Shown: positions 42,816 to 54,061 of the stretch, piece by piece
Layout of the letters: every line of letters starts with the position of its first letter
How positions within the stretch are numbered: position 1 is the first letter of the stretch
From: Lachnospiraceae bacterium
Lineage (GTDB): Bacteria; Bacillota; Clostridia; Lachnospirales; Lachnospiraceae
Assembly (NCBI GenBank): GCA_016281605.1
Contig: JAEEJA010000057.1
Location: 1 to 64,000 of the forward strand
Length of the DNA: 64,000 bases
Reading direction: 5' to 3'
Translations under genes and position numbers: made by a program
Notes under the pieces: generated by a model
What the model saw: the letters and a program-made list of their open reading frames with translations, nothing else
The model's database searches: none
What the model was told of the DNA's origin: nothing

Positions 42816-43553
42816 TTAGCTGATTCTTTTTTCTTTGATTGATTTATAGCTTTTCCTGTGAAAGAGCCTTACATCCAACAGGTACATGATAGCAAACATA
42901 CCAAATGCACCGTATATATCAACGACCGAATGCTGCTTTAAAAATACCGTAGAGAGTATTATCATGATACACAGATGAAGGGAAAATCCCTTCAATATAC
43001 TTCTTAAAGGCTCTTTCAGAGTGTTAATCAGATTACTTGTCCAAAATGAATATGTTACAACTACTGCATTGTACACATGAAGGCTTGGAAATACATTGGT
43101 AGATGTATCGAAGGAATAGAGATTTGCAACAGCCTTTGAAAAGACGTTATTTAGGGGAACTACCTCCGGTCTTAGATTCTGTCCGCTGTTAAAAAATGTA
43201 AATGTAAATAGTGCGGTTGTCATACCAAGCATAAGTAATTCGCAACATTTATAGTAATCTTCTTCATCATTATTTTTAAAAATGTTATAAAGAGGATGGC
43301 CTTCTTTGAAAAATTTAAGGTACCTGGGATTGACAAACAGGAGTAAAACCACGAGAGCAACATAGCCAAACCATGCCAAATAAGGTATTATAAAATACTC
43401 ATTAAAAGGAATTATATCATCCAGCTTTGAGTGAACCCAGAATTTAACAGGCCTTTGCTTTTCCAACTGCATAAACCAAACCATGTAAGGACCAAAGTAA
43501 ATGAATATCCAAAAAGGTCTTAGTTTAAAAATAAATTTTTTTAAGCTTTTCAT
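42816..43553 (-). CDS. PAP2-superfamily membrane phosphatase
   Basis: The 245-aa integral membrane protein carries variants of the PAP2 motifs: GQNLRPE, FPSLHVYNAVV (PSGH replaced by PSLH, as in the PAP2_3 branch) and STVFLKQHSVVDIYG with His and Asp. It probably dephosphorylates or transfers a lipid or isoprenoid phosphate. ATG 43553 has GGAGG just upstream, and it overlaps the end of the DUF5662 gene by 29 bases, so the two are coupled. Confidence 0.82.
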   Translation of the reverse strand: MKSLKKFIFKLRPFWIFIYFGPYMVWFMQLEKQRPVKFWVHSKLDDIIPFNEYFIIPYLAWFGYVALVVLLLFVNPRYLKFFKEGHPLYNIFKNNDEEDYYKCCELLMLGMTTALFTFTFFNSGQNLRPEVVPLNNVFSKAVANLYSFDTSTNVFPSLHVYNAVVVTYSFWTSNLINTLKEPLRSILKGFSLHLCIMIILSTVFLKQHSVVDIYGAFGMFAIMYLLDVRLFHRKSYKSIKEKRIS

Positions 43554-44151
43554 CAGAACCTCCATTTTTTCGCCTGCTTCCCAATGTTATACTATGATTT
43601 TTGCCCAGAAGGAAACGGATATATCTGAATGTTTCTTCCTCTCCTTTTTTTTCTAACATAGAAAGAAGCTTGAAAAGAAGATCAGCGGTTTTTTCGTTCA
43701 TTACATAATACTTTTTATGTGCATTGTAGTACTGTAGAGGTAATCCGTCGTTATAGGAATCAGGATAATAATTTTTGCTGGCAGCCACACGGTCACAAAA
43801 CATCTCTATAACGTATCTTAAGTCCATCTCCATGCCAATTAGTTTAGTAAAATCGTTAGAATCAAAGTCTATCCAGTATTCAAAATGGTGCTTATTTCTG
43901 CCCTTATGATGAAGCCAAGCTTTTGAAAAACCATACTTTTCCTTTTCGGCTGCATTGGGACTTCTCTTTCCGTCCTGATAATATATAACGCCTGTCCAGA
44001 ACTCCAGTGGACTGTATTTAGACCAGTCGTGCATGATACCCTGTCTGTAAAGTCCTGCTTTGAAGCAAAGCTCTCGCACAAGTTTTTTATGATTAAGTAT
44101 TGTTTTTGTATGTCCTATAATATTCTTGAATATATTAATTTTTATGTTCAT
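43525..44151 (-). CDS. DUF5662 family protein
   Basis: ATG 44151 (MNIKINIFKNIIGHTKTI) is chosen because GGGAG precedes it and the extra upstream residues are hydrophobic noise. The 208-aa protein has conserved His and Asp patterns: GHTKTILNHKKLV, GLYRQGIMHDWSKYSPLEFW, WLHHKGRNKHHFEYWID, which fits the DUF5662 family; HD-like metal binding is suggested by the His-Asp spacing but not known. It overlaps the PAP2 gene start, suggesting a linked role. Confidence 0.78.
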   Translation of the reverse strand: MNIKINIFKNIIGHTKTILNHKKLVRELCFKAGLYRQGIMHDWSKYSPLEFWTGVIYYQDGKRSPNAAEKEKYGFSKAWLHHKGRNKHHFEYWIDFDSNDFTKLIGMEMDLRYVIEMFCDRVAASKNYYPDSYNDGLPLQYYNAHKKYYVMNEKTADLLFKLLSMLEKKGEEETFRYIRFLLGKNHSITLGSRRKNGGSDEKLKKIYF

Positions 44152-44326
44152 ACTGTAGTTATCTCCCTGTATAAACTCTCTTTGTGCAATATTTACGAAG
44201 TAATAGTGTATCATATATAAAATAAAAGTCAATCAGGTTGAAAATTTTTTCCATGAAGTATATAATTATTTTTATGTAAATTATTATGAAAGGCAAAAAG
44301 CTGTGTACGGCTTTGAGGTTGATATA

Positions 44327-45475
44327 ATGGGAATTAAAGAAGAGAAAGGGCCTGCATACTTTAATCATAAACTTGTATTGATCATGGACTTGATACAGAT
44401 GTCAAATGTTAGTCTTGGTAAGGCTATCAATGTTGATCCCTCTCTTATAAGCAGATATAAAAGCGGAAGCAGAACTCCTGCGTCAAACAGTGAATTGAAA
44501 GATAATATATCCTATGAGCTTTACGAAGCTCTTAAAAAACAGGAAAAAATTGATGAACTTAGTGAGATAATAGGCTTAACCGTAGGCGATTATGAGCAAT
44601 TCAAGGAGTGGCTTATGTGTTTTAAAACAAGCGAAAATACAGCCATAAAGAGTCTTCTAGCTAATGTAAAAAAGATATCTGCTACTTCACCCACAGATAT
44701 ACCAAACCTTGATAAAAACTTATTAGATAAATTTTCATCCGATACACAAAAAAAGTACACCGGTAAAGACGGACTTAGAGAGGCTTCACTTAGATTTTTT
44801 GCTGAAACAATTATAAAAAAGCCTGAAAAGATATGTCTCTACTCAGATGAAAAGATGGATTGGATGCTAGAGGACACAGAGTATAGGATGCTATGGTTAA
44901 GTTCTATGGCTTCGGTTTTAAAGGCAGGCACACACATTGATATCATTCATAATATAGAAAGAGATGTAACTGAGATGGTTGATGCCATTAATTCATGGCT
45001 TCCTTTTTACCTAACAGGTTTAATAAAGTCTTATTACTCGAAAGCTTCAAACGGAGAAAGATTTGTACACACTCTTTTCTTGTGCCCTGACTCATATGGA
45101 GTATTCGGAGTAAACACAGGAGAAGATTCATCCCAATATATATATGAATTCGCGACAGATGCAGAAAAAACAGAATATATTAATTATATTTATAAGGGAC
45201 TTTTAGATAATTCCAAAGAGCTTGTAGTTATTGATGTACATAAGAGCAAAGATTCGACGAGAAAATCTGATAGTACTGAAAAAATTGAATTCGAAAAAGT
45301 AAAAAATCAGAGTGAGCCTGGCAATATAACCATCAAAATTAACAAGAAGTCGGCTAAAATCAGATATAATACAGAGGATGATAATAAGGAGGAAAGCGTA
45401 ATTGATTTCACCTTCTATCACCCGGTTATGCGAAAAGCGCTACAGTATTATATTGAAAACGGTGAGACAGATTAA
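44327..45475 (+). CDS. HTH-domain protein with a large sensor-like region, unknown function
   Basis: GAGG at 44311 and ATG 44327 give a 382-aa protein; a GTG at 44303 is an alternative. The N-terminus (KLVLIMDLIQMSNVSLGKAINVDPSLISRYKSGSRTP, read in parts) is an XRE-like helix-turn-helix. The remaining 300 residues are not recognised; they include HNIERDVTEMVDAINSWLP and LTGLIKSYYSK, suggesting an effector fold, and a hydrophilic tail. Flanked by unrelated genes, and likely monocistronic. It could be a regulator with a stress or nucleotide sensor, but that is a guess. Confidence 0.7.
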   Translation: MGIKEEKGPAYFNHKLVLIMDLIQMSNVSLGKAINVDPSLISRYKSGSRTPASNSELKDNISYELYEALKKQEKIDELSEIIGLTVGDYEQFKEWLMCFKTSENTAIKSLLANVKKISATSPTDIPNLDKNLLDKFSSDTQKKYTGKDGLREASLRFFAETIIKKPEKICLYSDEKMDWMLEDTEYRMLWLSSMASVLKAGTHIDIIHNIERDVTEMVDAINSWLPFYLTGLIKSYYSKASNGERFVHTLFLCPDSYGVFGVNTGEDSSQYIYEFATDAEKTEYINYIYKGLLDNSKELVVIDVHKSKDSTRKSDSTEKIEFEKVKNQSEPGNITIKINKKSAKIRYNTEDDNKEESVIDFTFYHPVMRKALQYYIENGETD

Positions 45476-45500
45476 TTTTTACATTTTTATTAAATTTTTC

Positions 45501-45529
45501 TTGATTTTTTTTCGTGAATGTAGTATCAT
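45501..45529 (+). promoter_or_regulatory. promoter of divIC
   Basis: TTGATT (45501-45506), 17-base spacer, TATCAT (45524-45529), 48 bases upstream of the TTG start. Confidence 0.55.
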
Positions 45530-45576
45530 TACTAAAGTGTTTTCGTGTTTAGTTTTGGGGGAAAGTAGGTGGAACC

Positions 45577-45876
45577 TTGGTTAAGAGAGCAACAAAGGGA
45601 AGCCTCGCTAAATTCACGATTTTAGGTATATTGGTTCTTATGGTAGTTTTGGGATCGGTTTGCTTTTTTAAAACAAGAGAATTAAAGGCACAGGAGAGAG
45701 ATTATAAGCATCAATATGCTGAACTAAAGAGTGAGAGCGAGGAATTAAAACAGAATAACGAAAAGATTAAAGACTATGAGGAATATACTAAGACAAGGAA
45801 GTTTTACGAGAATGTCGCAAGACAGAAGCTTGGCTTAGCATATCCGGGAGAGGTGGTTTTTGAACCAGCCGAGTGA
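45577..45876 (+). CDS. divIC: FtsB/DivIC-type cell division protein
   Basis: A 99-aa bitopic protein: short cytoplasmic basic start, one membrane helix (about residues 12-31), a coiled coil (ELKAQERDYKHQYAELKSE ...) and the C-terminal DivIC motif ENVARQKLGLAYPGEVVF. A TTG start at 45577 follows AGGTGG. DivIC links FtsL and DivIB in the divisome. It heads the divIC-tilS-hpt-ftsH block that is common to Firmicutes, though a terminator-like hairpin follows directly. Confidence 0.88.
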   Translation: MVKRATKGSLAKFTILGILVLMVVLGSVCFFKTRELKAQERDYKHQYAELKSESEELKQNNEKIKDYEEYTKTRKFYENVARQKLGLAYPGEVVFEPAE

Positions 45877-45883
45877 GAAAGAT

Positions 45884-45916
45884 AAGGATTGCACACATTT
45901 CGCAATCCTTTTTTTC
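45884..45916 (+). terminator. terminator between divIC and tilS
   Basis: AAGGATTGC (45884-45892) pairs with GCAATCCTT (45902-45910), a 9-bp stem followed by six T residues. Confidence 0.85.
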
Positions 45917-45964
45917 GTATCATGAGAAAGATATGAGACACATTATCAAATAAAGGAAATAATT

Positions 45965-47455
45965 ATGATCAGAGAAACAGCCACAAGGATAATAGATGAA
46001 GGATTAGTTGAGAAGAAGGATCACATAATAGCAGGTGTATCGGGAGGAGCGGACTCCATGTTTTTGCTTAAATGCCTGGAAGAAGTCCAAAAAATGATAC
46101 ATATTTATATCTATGTGGTTCATATTAACCATGGGATAAGAGGGAAGGAAGCGGACTTAGATGAAAGCTTCGTGCGTAATTACTGTGCTGAAAGAGGCTT
46201 AATTTTTTACTCCTTTAAAGCAGATGTTGTGCAGATTGCTTATGATAATAAGCTTAGTGAAGAGGAGGCAGGAAGAAATTATCGTTATAGGTGTTTTGAA
46301 AAGGTAAGGGTTGAAATAAGAGAAAAAATAAAGAGTGAAAGCTCTAGATCGGATTTAAATATATGCTATCCTATAAAGCTTGCCCTTGCTCACCATATGG
46401 ATGATCAGGCGGAAACCGTTATATTTCAGCTATTGAGAGGAAGCTCTCTTAAAGGTCTAACCGGTATGAGCAGGTTGAAAAGTGATGATAGAATGATGAT
46501 TATACGGCCTTTACTTGATATCAGAAAAAAAGATATAGAGGATACCCTCAACAAAGAAGGCTTTAAATGGAGGATAGACAGCACCAATGCTGAGAATGAT
46601 CATTCCAGAAATAAGATTAGAAATAAAGTGATTCCGTATATGGAGCAGGAAATCCAAAACCAAACCGTTGCTCACATAGCACAGACTGCCCGGGATTTAG
46701 CTGAGGTTGACAACTTTTTAGATGATATTACCGAGCAGACCTTTGATAGAATCGTAAATGTGGAGGATGATAGGATTTCATATGAAGCACAGCGATTTTT
46801 AAAAAATCATATAGCCGTGCAGAAGGCTCTTGCTTTGAAGCTTATTGCACTTTGTGCAGGAAAGAAGAAGGATATAGGGAGAGAGCATGTAAATATGCTT
46901 GTAAAGCTTACGGCTTCGGATACAGGCAAGATGATTTCACTTCCTTATCATGTTACAGCTGAAAAAAGCTATGATATGATATATATTTATAATCAAAAGG
47001 CCTTTTCTTTGGACTCAAAAGATAGCATTAGAAGTAAAGAAAACATGATCCAGGAAATCATATATGAGTATGGAAATCTCAAGAAAGAGAATTCATCCCT
47101 TATGGATATAAGCTTCAGAGTAGTAAGAATAAAGGATATAAATCCAAATGATTATTTTCGCTTTGAAAAAACGTATTGTATTAAGTACTTTGATTGTGAT
47201 AAAATAAATGGAATACTTAAATTAAGGTATCCCATGAAGGGGGATTACATGTACATCGGTAATGATAAGATTAAGAAACTTAGCAGAGTATTTATCGATG
47301 AAAAGGTGCCCCGGGATGAAAGGGAAAAGCTTTTGGTCCTTGCGGACGGAAATCATGTACTATGGATACCTGATTATGATAAAGTAAGTACCAGGACTTA
47401 TGTTTCTGAAACTACAAAAAAAATATTATTGGCCGAGATAGGAGGTATAGCATGA
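45965..47455 (+). CDS. tilS: tRNA(Ile)-lysidine synthase
   Basis: TilS converts C34 of tRNA-Ile2 to lysidine, changing its decoding from AUG to AUA. The 496-aa protein has the PP-loop GVSGGADSMFLL, the HINHGIRGKEAD motif, the HHMDDQAETVIFQLLRG motif, and the C-terminal substrate-binding domain ending with the SRVFIDEKVPRDEREK segment. AAAGGAAATAATT precedes ATG 45965. Its last four bases overlap hpt. Confidence 0.95.
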   Translation: MIRETATRIIDEGLVEKKDHIIAGVSGGADSMFLLKCLEEVQKMIHIYIYVVHINHGIRGKEADLDESFVRNYCAERGLIFYSFKADVVQIAYDNKLSEEEAGRNYRYRCFEKVRVEIREKIKSESSRSDLNICYPIKLALAHHMDDQAETVIFQLLRGSSLKGLTGMSRLKSDDRMMIIRPLLDIRKKDIEDTLNKEGFKWRIDSTNAENDHSRNKIRNKVIPYMEQEIQNQTVAHIAQTARDLAEVDNFLDDITEQTFDRIVNVEDDRISYEAQRFLKNHIAVQKALALKLIALCAGKKKDIGREHVNMLVKLTASDTGKMISLPYHVTAEKSYDMIYIYNQKAFSLDSKDSIRSKENMIQEIIYEYGNLKKENSSLMDISFRVVRIKDINPNDYFRFEKTYCIKYFDCDKINGILKLRYPMKGDYMYIGNDKIKKLSRVFIDEKVPRDEREKLLVLADGNHVLWIPDYDKVSTRTYVSETTKKILLAEIGGIA

Positions 47456-47970
47456 GCGATGAAGTAGAAGTTTTAATATCTAAAGAAGAGGTAGAGAAAA
47501 AGATTGACAGTCTTGCAAAGCAGATAAATGAAGACTATAAGGATAAGGATCTTCATTTAATATGTATTCTCAAAGGAAGTGTTTACTTTGCAACTGCCCT
47601 TAGCCAAAGATTAGAGATGCCTGTTACACTGGATTTTGTAAGTGTTTCCAGTTACGGAAATCAGATGAGTGGTGGAAAACTGGTTGTAAAAAGCGGATTA
47701 AATGAAGATATAAAGGACAGACACTGTCTGGTTATAGAGGATATCATAGATTCAGGCAATACACTTGCCATGCTTAAGACTAAATTAGAGCAGAAGAAAC
47801 CGGCTTCGCTAAAGATTTGCACTCTGTTAGATAAGCCTGCAAGACGAGAGGTGGCTGTTGACGTAGATTATGTAGGTTTTTCCATAGAGGATAAGTTTGT
47901 GGTAGGCTGGGGCATGGATTATGCCCAAAAGCACAGAAACCTGCCATATATAGGTTTTATAAAGCAATAA
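47452..47970 (+). CDS. hpt: hypoxanthine phosphoribosyltransferase
   Basis: This 172-aa purine salvage enzyme transfers phosphoribosyl from PRPP to hypoxanthine or guanine. The PRPP motif is VIEDIIDSGNT, the start carries LICILKGSVYFA, and the C-terminus DYVGFSIEDKFVVGWGMDYA is the base-binding signature. It overlaps tilS by four bases (ATGA), and AGGAGG precedes its start. ftsH follows after 28 bases. Confidence 0.96.
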   Translation: MSDEVEVLISKEEVEKKIDSLAKQINEDYKDKDLHLICILKGSVYFATALSQRLEMPVTLDFVSVSSYGNQMSGGKLVVKSGLNEDIKDRHCLVIEDIIDSGNTLAMLKTKLEQKKPASLKICTLLDKPARREVAVDVDYVGFSIEDKFVVGWGMDYAQKHRNLPYIGFIKQ

Positions 47971-47998
47971 TGATAATTTTTGGAGGAAAGAAAGTAAT

Positions 47999-49846
<1,848 letters not shown>

Positions 49847-49912
49847 TTATTTGAGATTATTAATATATATATGGTAATTATGACTCGTAAAGTGGTTTAT
49901 GAAAGGTGATTT

Positions 49913-50068
49913 TTGGACAAATTAACTAAAAGCATTTGTTTTTATATAAAAAATGCACAAAAAATATATAAAATTTTTTTCATGTTTATGCACACTTACG
50001 AAGGGTTTATGGGTATACTAACACATGTAAACCCCAATACATTATATAGTTTTTGCTACACCCCATAA
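49913..50068 (+). CDS. possible small protein after ftsH (51 aa)
   Basis: A TTG at 49913 follows AAGGTG (49903-49908) closely and opens 51 codons to TAA at 50066-50068. The product would start MDKLTKSICFYIKNAQKIYK with a hydrophobic-aromatic middle. It lies 66 bases after ftsH and 20 bases before a terminator. No family is recognised, and base composition is very A/T-rich, so it may be non-coding 3' sequence with a hairpin GGGTTTA...TAAACCC (50003-50034). Confidence 0.3.
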   Translation: MDKLTKSICFYIKNAQKIYKIFFMFMHTYEGFMGILTHVNPNTLYSFCYTP

Positions 50069-50088
50069 GTAACAAAAATACCTTCTCC

Positions 50089-50130
50089 AAAAGAGGCATG
50101 ACTCCCCGGTTGTGTCTCTTTTATTTTTTT
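50089..50130 (+). terminator. intrinsic terminator downstream of ftsH
   Basis: AAAAGAGGCATGAC (50089-50102) pairs with GTTGTGTCTCTTTT (50109-50122) using three G-U pairs; the loop is TCCCCG and a T-run follows. Beyond it, about 120 bases before the next promoter hold nothing recognisable. Confidence 0.8.
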
Positions 50131-50256
50131 CGGCGTTTATGCGGGTTTGCGGACTTTTAGTCTTATTTTTTAACCTTAAAAATGGATGGATTTATATGAT
50201 TTGGTCCTCTTTTTTTTTAATTCAGGGCATATATCATGGATAAATTAAACAGATAA

Positions 50257-50285
50257 TTGAAATTTCATTACAAAGGTGCTATAAT
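50257..50285 (+). promoter_or_regulatory. promoter of the SEC-C protein gene
   Basis: TTGAAA (50257-50262), 17-base spacer, TATAAT (50280-50285). The roughly 100-base leader contains the hairpins CTGCC/GGCAG and AAGCGG/CCGCTT (around 50295-50357). Confidence 0.7.
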
Positions 50286-50391
50286 ACGAAAGTCTGCCAC
50301 GTAAGCCGGCAGGAATCGAAGCGGTTATAGGTATTTTATACTTTATATTTTCCGCTTTACATAAGTATCAATTAACTTTATGGAGGGATTT

Positions 50392-50901
50392 ATGAGTTTA
50401 TTACATGAGTGGCGTGAATATGCATATGGTGTAGATTTCAAGTCTAAAGCAGGTGAAGCTATCTGGGATAAGTACTTTAAAGAAGAAAAAGCTATATATG
50501 AGGATCTTCTCTCAAGACCGAATGATGTTGAGAGCGGAACTGTTAAGGAGTTGGCTGAAAAGTACGGCATGGAATTAAAGTACATGGCAGGTTTCTTAGA
50601 TGGTATTAATGACAGCTTGAAAGAGCCAAATGATATAGAAAACATGGACGAAAACACAGAGGTTAAGCTCCCTATAGATTTAGAAAAGCTTTATTACAAT
50701 ATGGTCGGAGCAAAGGCTGACTGGCTATATGAGATGAAAGTATGGGACACACTTCTTTCCGAAGAGAAGAGAAAGGAATTGTACAAGGAGCAGAAAAAGT
50801 CCGGAACTATTGTTAAAGAGCAGAAGGTAGGACGAAATGACCCATGTCCTTGTGGCAGCGGTAAAAAATATAAATTCTGCTGTGGAAGAAATGCTAATTG
50901 A
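50392..50901 (+). CDS. SEC-C motif protein
   Basis: ATG 50392 has GGAGGG just upstream (an in-frame ATG at 50380 would overlap it). The 169-aa protein is mostly helical and acidic, and ends with the zinc-binding SEC-C motif [19 protein letters not shown], known from the end of SecA and from many stand-alone proteins. Its N-terminal domain ([13 protein letters not shown]) is not assigned to a specific process. It is monocistronic, with its own promoter, and ilvN's promoter overlaps its stop codon. Confidence 0.85.
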   Translation: MSLLHEWREYAYGVDFKSKAGEAIWDKYFKEEKAIYEDLLSRPNDVESGTVKELAEKYGMELKYMAGFLDGINDSLKEPNDIENMDENTEVKLPIDLEKLYYNMVGAKADWLYEMKVWDTLLSEEKRKELYKEQKKSGTIVKEQKVGRNDPCPCGSGKKYKFCCGRNAN

Positions 50902-50926
50902 CAAAATATGTTTTCGTTGTTAAAAT
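50898..50926 (+). promoter_or_regulatory. ilvN promoter
   Basis: TTGACA (50898-50903), 17-base spacer, TAAAAT (50921-50926). The -35 overlaps the stop codon of the SEC-C gene. Confidence 0.75.
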
Positions 50927-50960
50927 TTTAGGATAAATGTTTTGAATGGATGGAGGAGAA

Positions 50961-51057
50961 TATGAAAAATCACACTGATGTGATGATTTTTCATATGGCT
51001 ATTTGCGCCGGGCTCAAATAGCATTTAATCCGACACGAGAATTTGAGATTCTCGTGT
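50961..51057 (+). ncRNA. structured ilvN leader with three hairpins and a short leader ORF
   Basis: Three consecutive perfect hairpins: ATGAAAAAT/ATTTTTCAT (50962-50970, 50986-50994), GCTATTTG/CAAATAGC (50998-51005, 51015-51022), ACACGAGAAT/ATTCTCGTGT (51033-51042, 51048-51057). A 19-codon ORF at 50962-51021, after GGAGGA, starts MKNHTDVMIF and ends inside the second hairpin. None of the hairpins has a U-run, so translation-coupled folding rather than classical attenuation is possible. No T-box motif is present. Confidence 0.55.
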
Positions 51058-51098
51058 GGTGCCTCACACTATGTGCTCGGCATGGAGGAGACGTTAGT

Positions 51099-51611
51099 AT
51101 GGAAGAGAAAAAAAAGGTTCTTTCTATATTGGTTGACAATACAGCAGGTGTGCTTAGTCGTGTTTCAGGTCTTTTCAGTAGACGTGGATATAACATAAGC
51201 AGTCTTACCGTAGGAGAAACAGAAAATCCAAAGTTTTCCAGAATGACTGTTGTAGCTTATGGAGATGATCAGATACTCGATCAGATTAAGAAGCAGTTAG
51301 AAAAGCTTGAAGATGTAAAAAGTGTTATAGAGCTTAAGGATGGACACTCTGTTACCAGAGAGCTCGTGCTTATAACTATAGCGATTCCACCCGAGAGACG
51401 CGTGGAAATTACAGCTCTTGTAGAGACATTTAGAGCAAATATTGTAGATGTTGAGATTGATTCTGTTATGATAGAGCTTACAGGTAATCAGACTAAGATC
51501 AATGCATTTATAAGATTGTTAGATAACTATGAGATACTTGAACTTGTTCGTACAGGTATCGCAGGACTCGGAAGAGGTACCGAGAGCATGATGGACAGCA
51601 TTAGTGAATAA
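51099..51611 (+). CDS. ilvN: acetolactate synthase regulatory (small) subunit
   Basis: The 170-aa protein has an N-terminal ACT domain (LSILVDNTAGVLSRVSGLFSRRGYNI) that binds branched-chain amino acids and a C-terminal ALS_ss_C domain ending in LVRTGIAGLGRG. ATG 51099 follows GGAGGAG; the longer upstream frame runs through the leader hairpins. It modulates the catalytic subunit IlvB, whose gene is not in this window. ilvC follows 88 bases later. Confidence 0.95.
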   Translation: MEEKKKVLSILVDNTAGVLSRVSGLFSRRGYNISSLTVGETENPKFSRMTVVAYGDDQILDQIKKQLEKLEDVKSVIELKDGHSVTRELVLITIAIPPERRVEITALVETFRANIVDVEIDSVMIELTGNQTKINAFIRLLDNYEILELVRTGIAGLGRGTESMMDSISE

Positions 51612-51651
51612 ATAAATCTTTATTCCGAGATTGGATATGGATTGGTTTTGA

Positions 51652-52722
<1,071 letters not shown>

Positions 52723-52771
52723 TCAAGTGTGATATACCAGATACTTAAGATAATTAATATTGACTTTATTA

Positions 52772-52799
52772 AGAGGCTGATGATTCATCAGCCTCTTTG
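52772..52799 (+). terminator. intrinsic terminator after ilvC
   Basis: AGAGGCTGATGA and TCATCAGCCTCT (52772-52796) form a long perfect inverted repeat with a T-rich end. Confidence 0.8.
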
Positions 52800-52824
52800 T
52801 GCAGTTTACGCACCATGAGCGTTA

Positions 52825-52844
52825 AAGACTCGCCTACGAGTCTT
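52825..52844 (+). repeat. AAGACTCG/CGAGTCTT hairpin (second copy)
   Basis: The 8-bp stem with CCTA loop, 35 bases before the dehydrogenase gene, repeats the stem at 28546-28566. No U-run follows. Confidence 0.5.
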
Positions 52845-52878
52845 AATCGAAGGGTAAAAGTGTGAAAAGGAGGGTGTT

Positions 52879-53853
52879 ATGAAAGCCGTTATATTGGAAG
52901 CAAATATAGTAAATGAAGGCGGAGAGTTTAGTTGGGCTCCTTTTGAGAAAAATTGTGAATTTGTGGTTTATGAAGGAACTACAGAGGAAAATAAGTGGGA
53001 AAGAATGGAGGGAGCAGAGGCTGTCCTCGCCAATAAGCTTATAATGGATGAAGAGGTTTTTGAAAGATTCCCACAGATAAAGTATGTGGGAGTCTGCGCA
53101 ACCGGCTATAATAACGTAGATTTAGAAGCAGCAAAAAGACACGGAGTTACTGTGTCATACGTACCTGCCTACTCAACAGAATCTGTAACTCAACACACAT
53201 GGGCGCTGATTCTGTCAGCCTGTTGCGATCTTACCAGGCATGATAACAGCGTAAAATCAGGGGATTGGATAAGAAAAAGCTCATTTTGTTATCAATTAAA
53301 TCCCATATTGCAGCTTTCAGGCAGAACCCTCGGAGTATACGGTTTTGGAAACATAGGGCGCGCAGTAGCAAAAGTAGCTTTAAGCTTTGGTATGAAGGTT
53401 TTGGTTTTTACCAGGCATCCTTCAAAGTACAGCTCTTATGCCAAGGAAAACGAAAATCTTATATTTACTGATGAAAAAACACTTTTCACTCAATCCGATA
53501 TAATAAGCTTTCATGTTCCGCTAACAAAAGAGACCACCCACCTTGTTAACAAGGAACATATATCCCTCATGAAGGATGGAGTAATCATAATAAATGTATC
53601 CCGAGGCCAAATAGTAGAAGAAAAATCCCTACGGGAAGCTTTAGATAACGGGAAGGTACGCTTCGCAGCTCTTGATGTAATCTCAGCTGAACCCATGAAA
53701 GAAGATAACCCGCTTATAGGTGCACCAAATATTATCATAACCCCCCACATCGCATGGTTAGGAGACATATCCAGAAAACGCCTTATAGACACCATAGCAC
53801 TCAACTTAAACGCTTATCTCGAAGGCAATCCGCAGAATGTCGTATCTGTATAA
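52879..53853 (+). CDS. D-2-hydroxyacid dehydrogenase
   Basis: The 324-aa NAD-dependent enzyme has the nucleotide-binding GVYGFGNIGRAVAKVALSFG, the catalytic Arg in NVSRGQIVEE, Glu in DVISAEPMKEDNPL and His in ITPHIAWLG. The pattern resembles glycerate dehydrogenase/hydroxypyruvate reductase-type members, but the exact 2-oxoacid cannot be told. GGAGGG precedes ATG 52879. The genes on either side are in other pathways. Confidence 0.88.
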   Translation: MKAVILEANIVNEGGEFSWAPFEKNCEFVVYEGTTEENKWERMEGAEAVLANKLIMDEEVFERFPQIKYVGVCATGYNNVDLEAAKRHGVTVSYVPAYSTESVTQHTWALILSACCDLTRHDNSVKSGDWIRKSSFCYQLNPILQLSGRTLGVYGFGNIGRAVAKVALSFGMKVLVFTRHPSKYSSYAKENENLIFTDEKTLFTQSDIISFHVPLTKETTHLVNKEHISLMKDGVIIINVSRGQIVEEKSLREALDNGKVRFAALDVISAEPMKEDNPLIGAPNIIITPHIAWLGDISRKRLIDTIALNLNAYLEGNPQNVVSV

Positions 53854-53902
53854 GGTTGATATAAGACCCAAACCTAAGCTCAAACCCAGCTTCAACGTAC
53901 TC

Positions 53903-53931
53903 TTTACATTCATTGCAAATAATGTTATAAT
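53903..53931 (+). promoter_or_regulatory. promoter of the DUF4430 surface protein gene
   Basis: TTTACA (53903-53908), 17-base spacer, TATAAT (53926-53931), giving a leader of roughly 120 bases. Confidence 0.7.
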
Positions 53932-53985
53932 TGCCGAGTATGCATTTTTCTCTGTATAAGAAAAAATGCAAATATAATCTAAGAA

Positions 53986-54061
53986 AAGGAGGATTCCCCA
54001 AACCTTGAAAACAACTGTTAATCCGAGCTTCAGGGTTCATAATTTGTTGGGGTATATCTGA
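53986..54061 (+). promoter_or_regulatory. structured 5' leader that could occlude the ribosome site
   Basis: CCCCAA (53996-54001) pairs with TTGGGG (54047-54052), which overlaps the GGGG ribosome site of ATG 54062. An inner stem AACCTTGAA/TTCAGGGTT extends it. A separate strong AAGGAGG (53986-53992) sits upstream without a close ATG; an 18-codon TTG frame from 54005 ends directly before ATG 54062. Regulation by this fold is inferred. Confidence 0.4.

Noticed and set aside
53854-54061. Cobalamin riboswitch before the DUF4430 gene
   Set aside because: No B12-box or the required length and helices; the leader is only about 120 bases.
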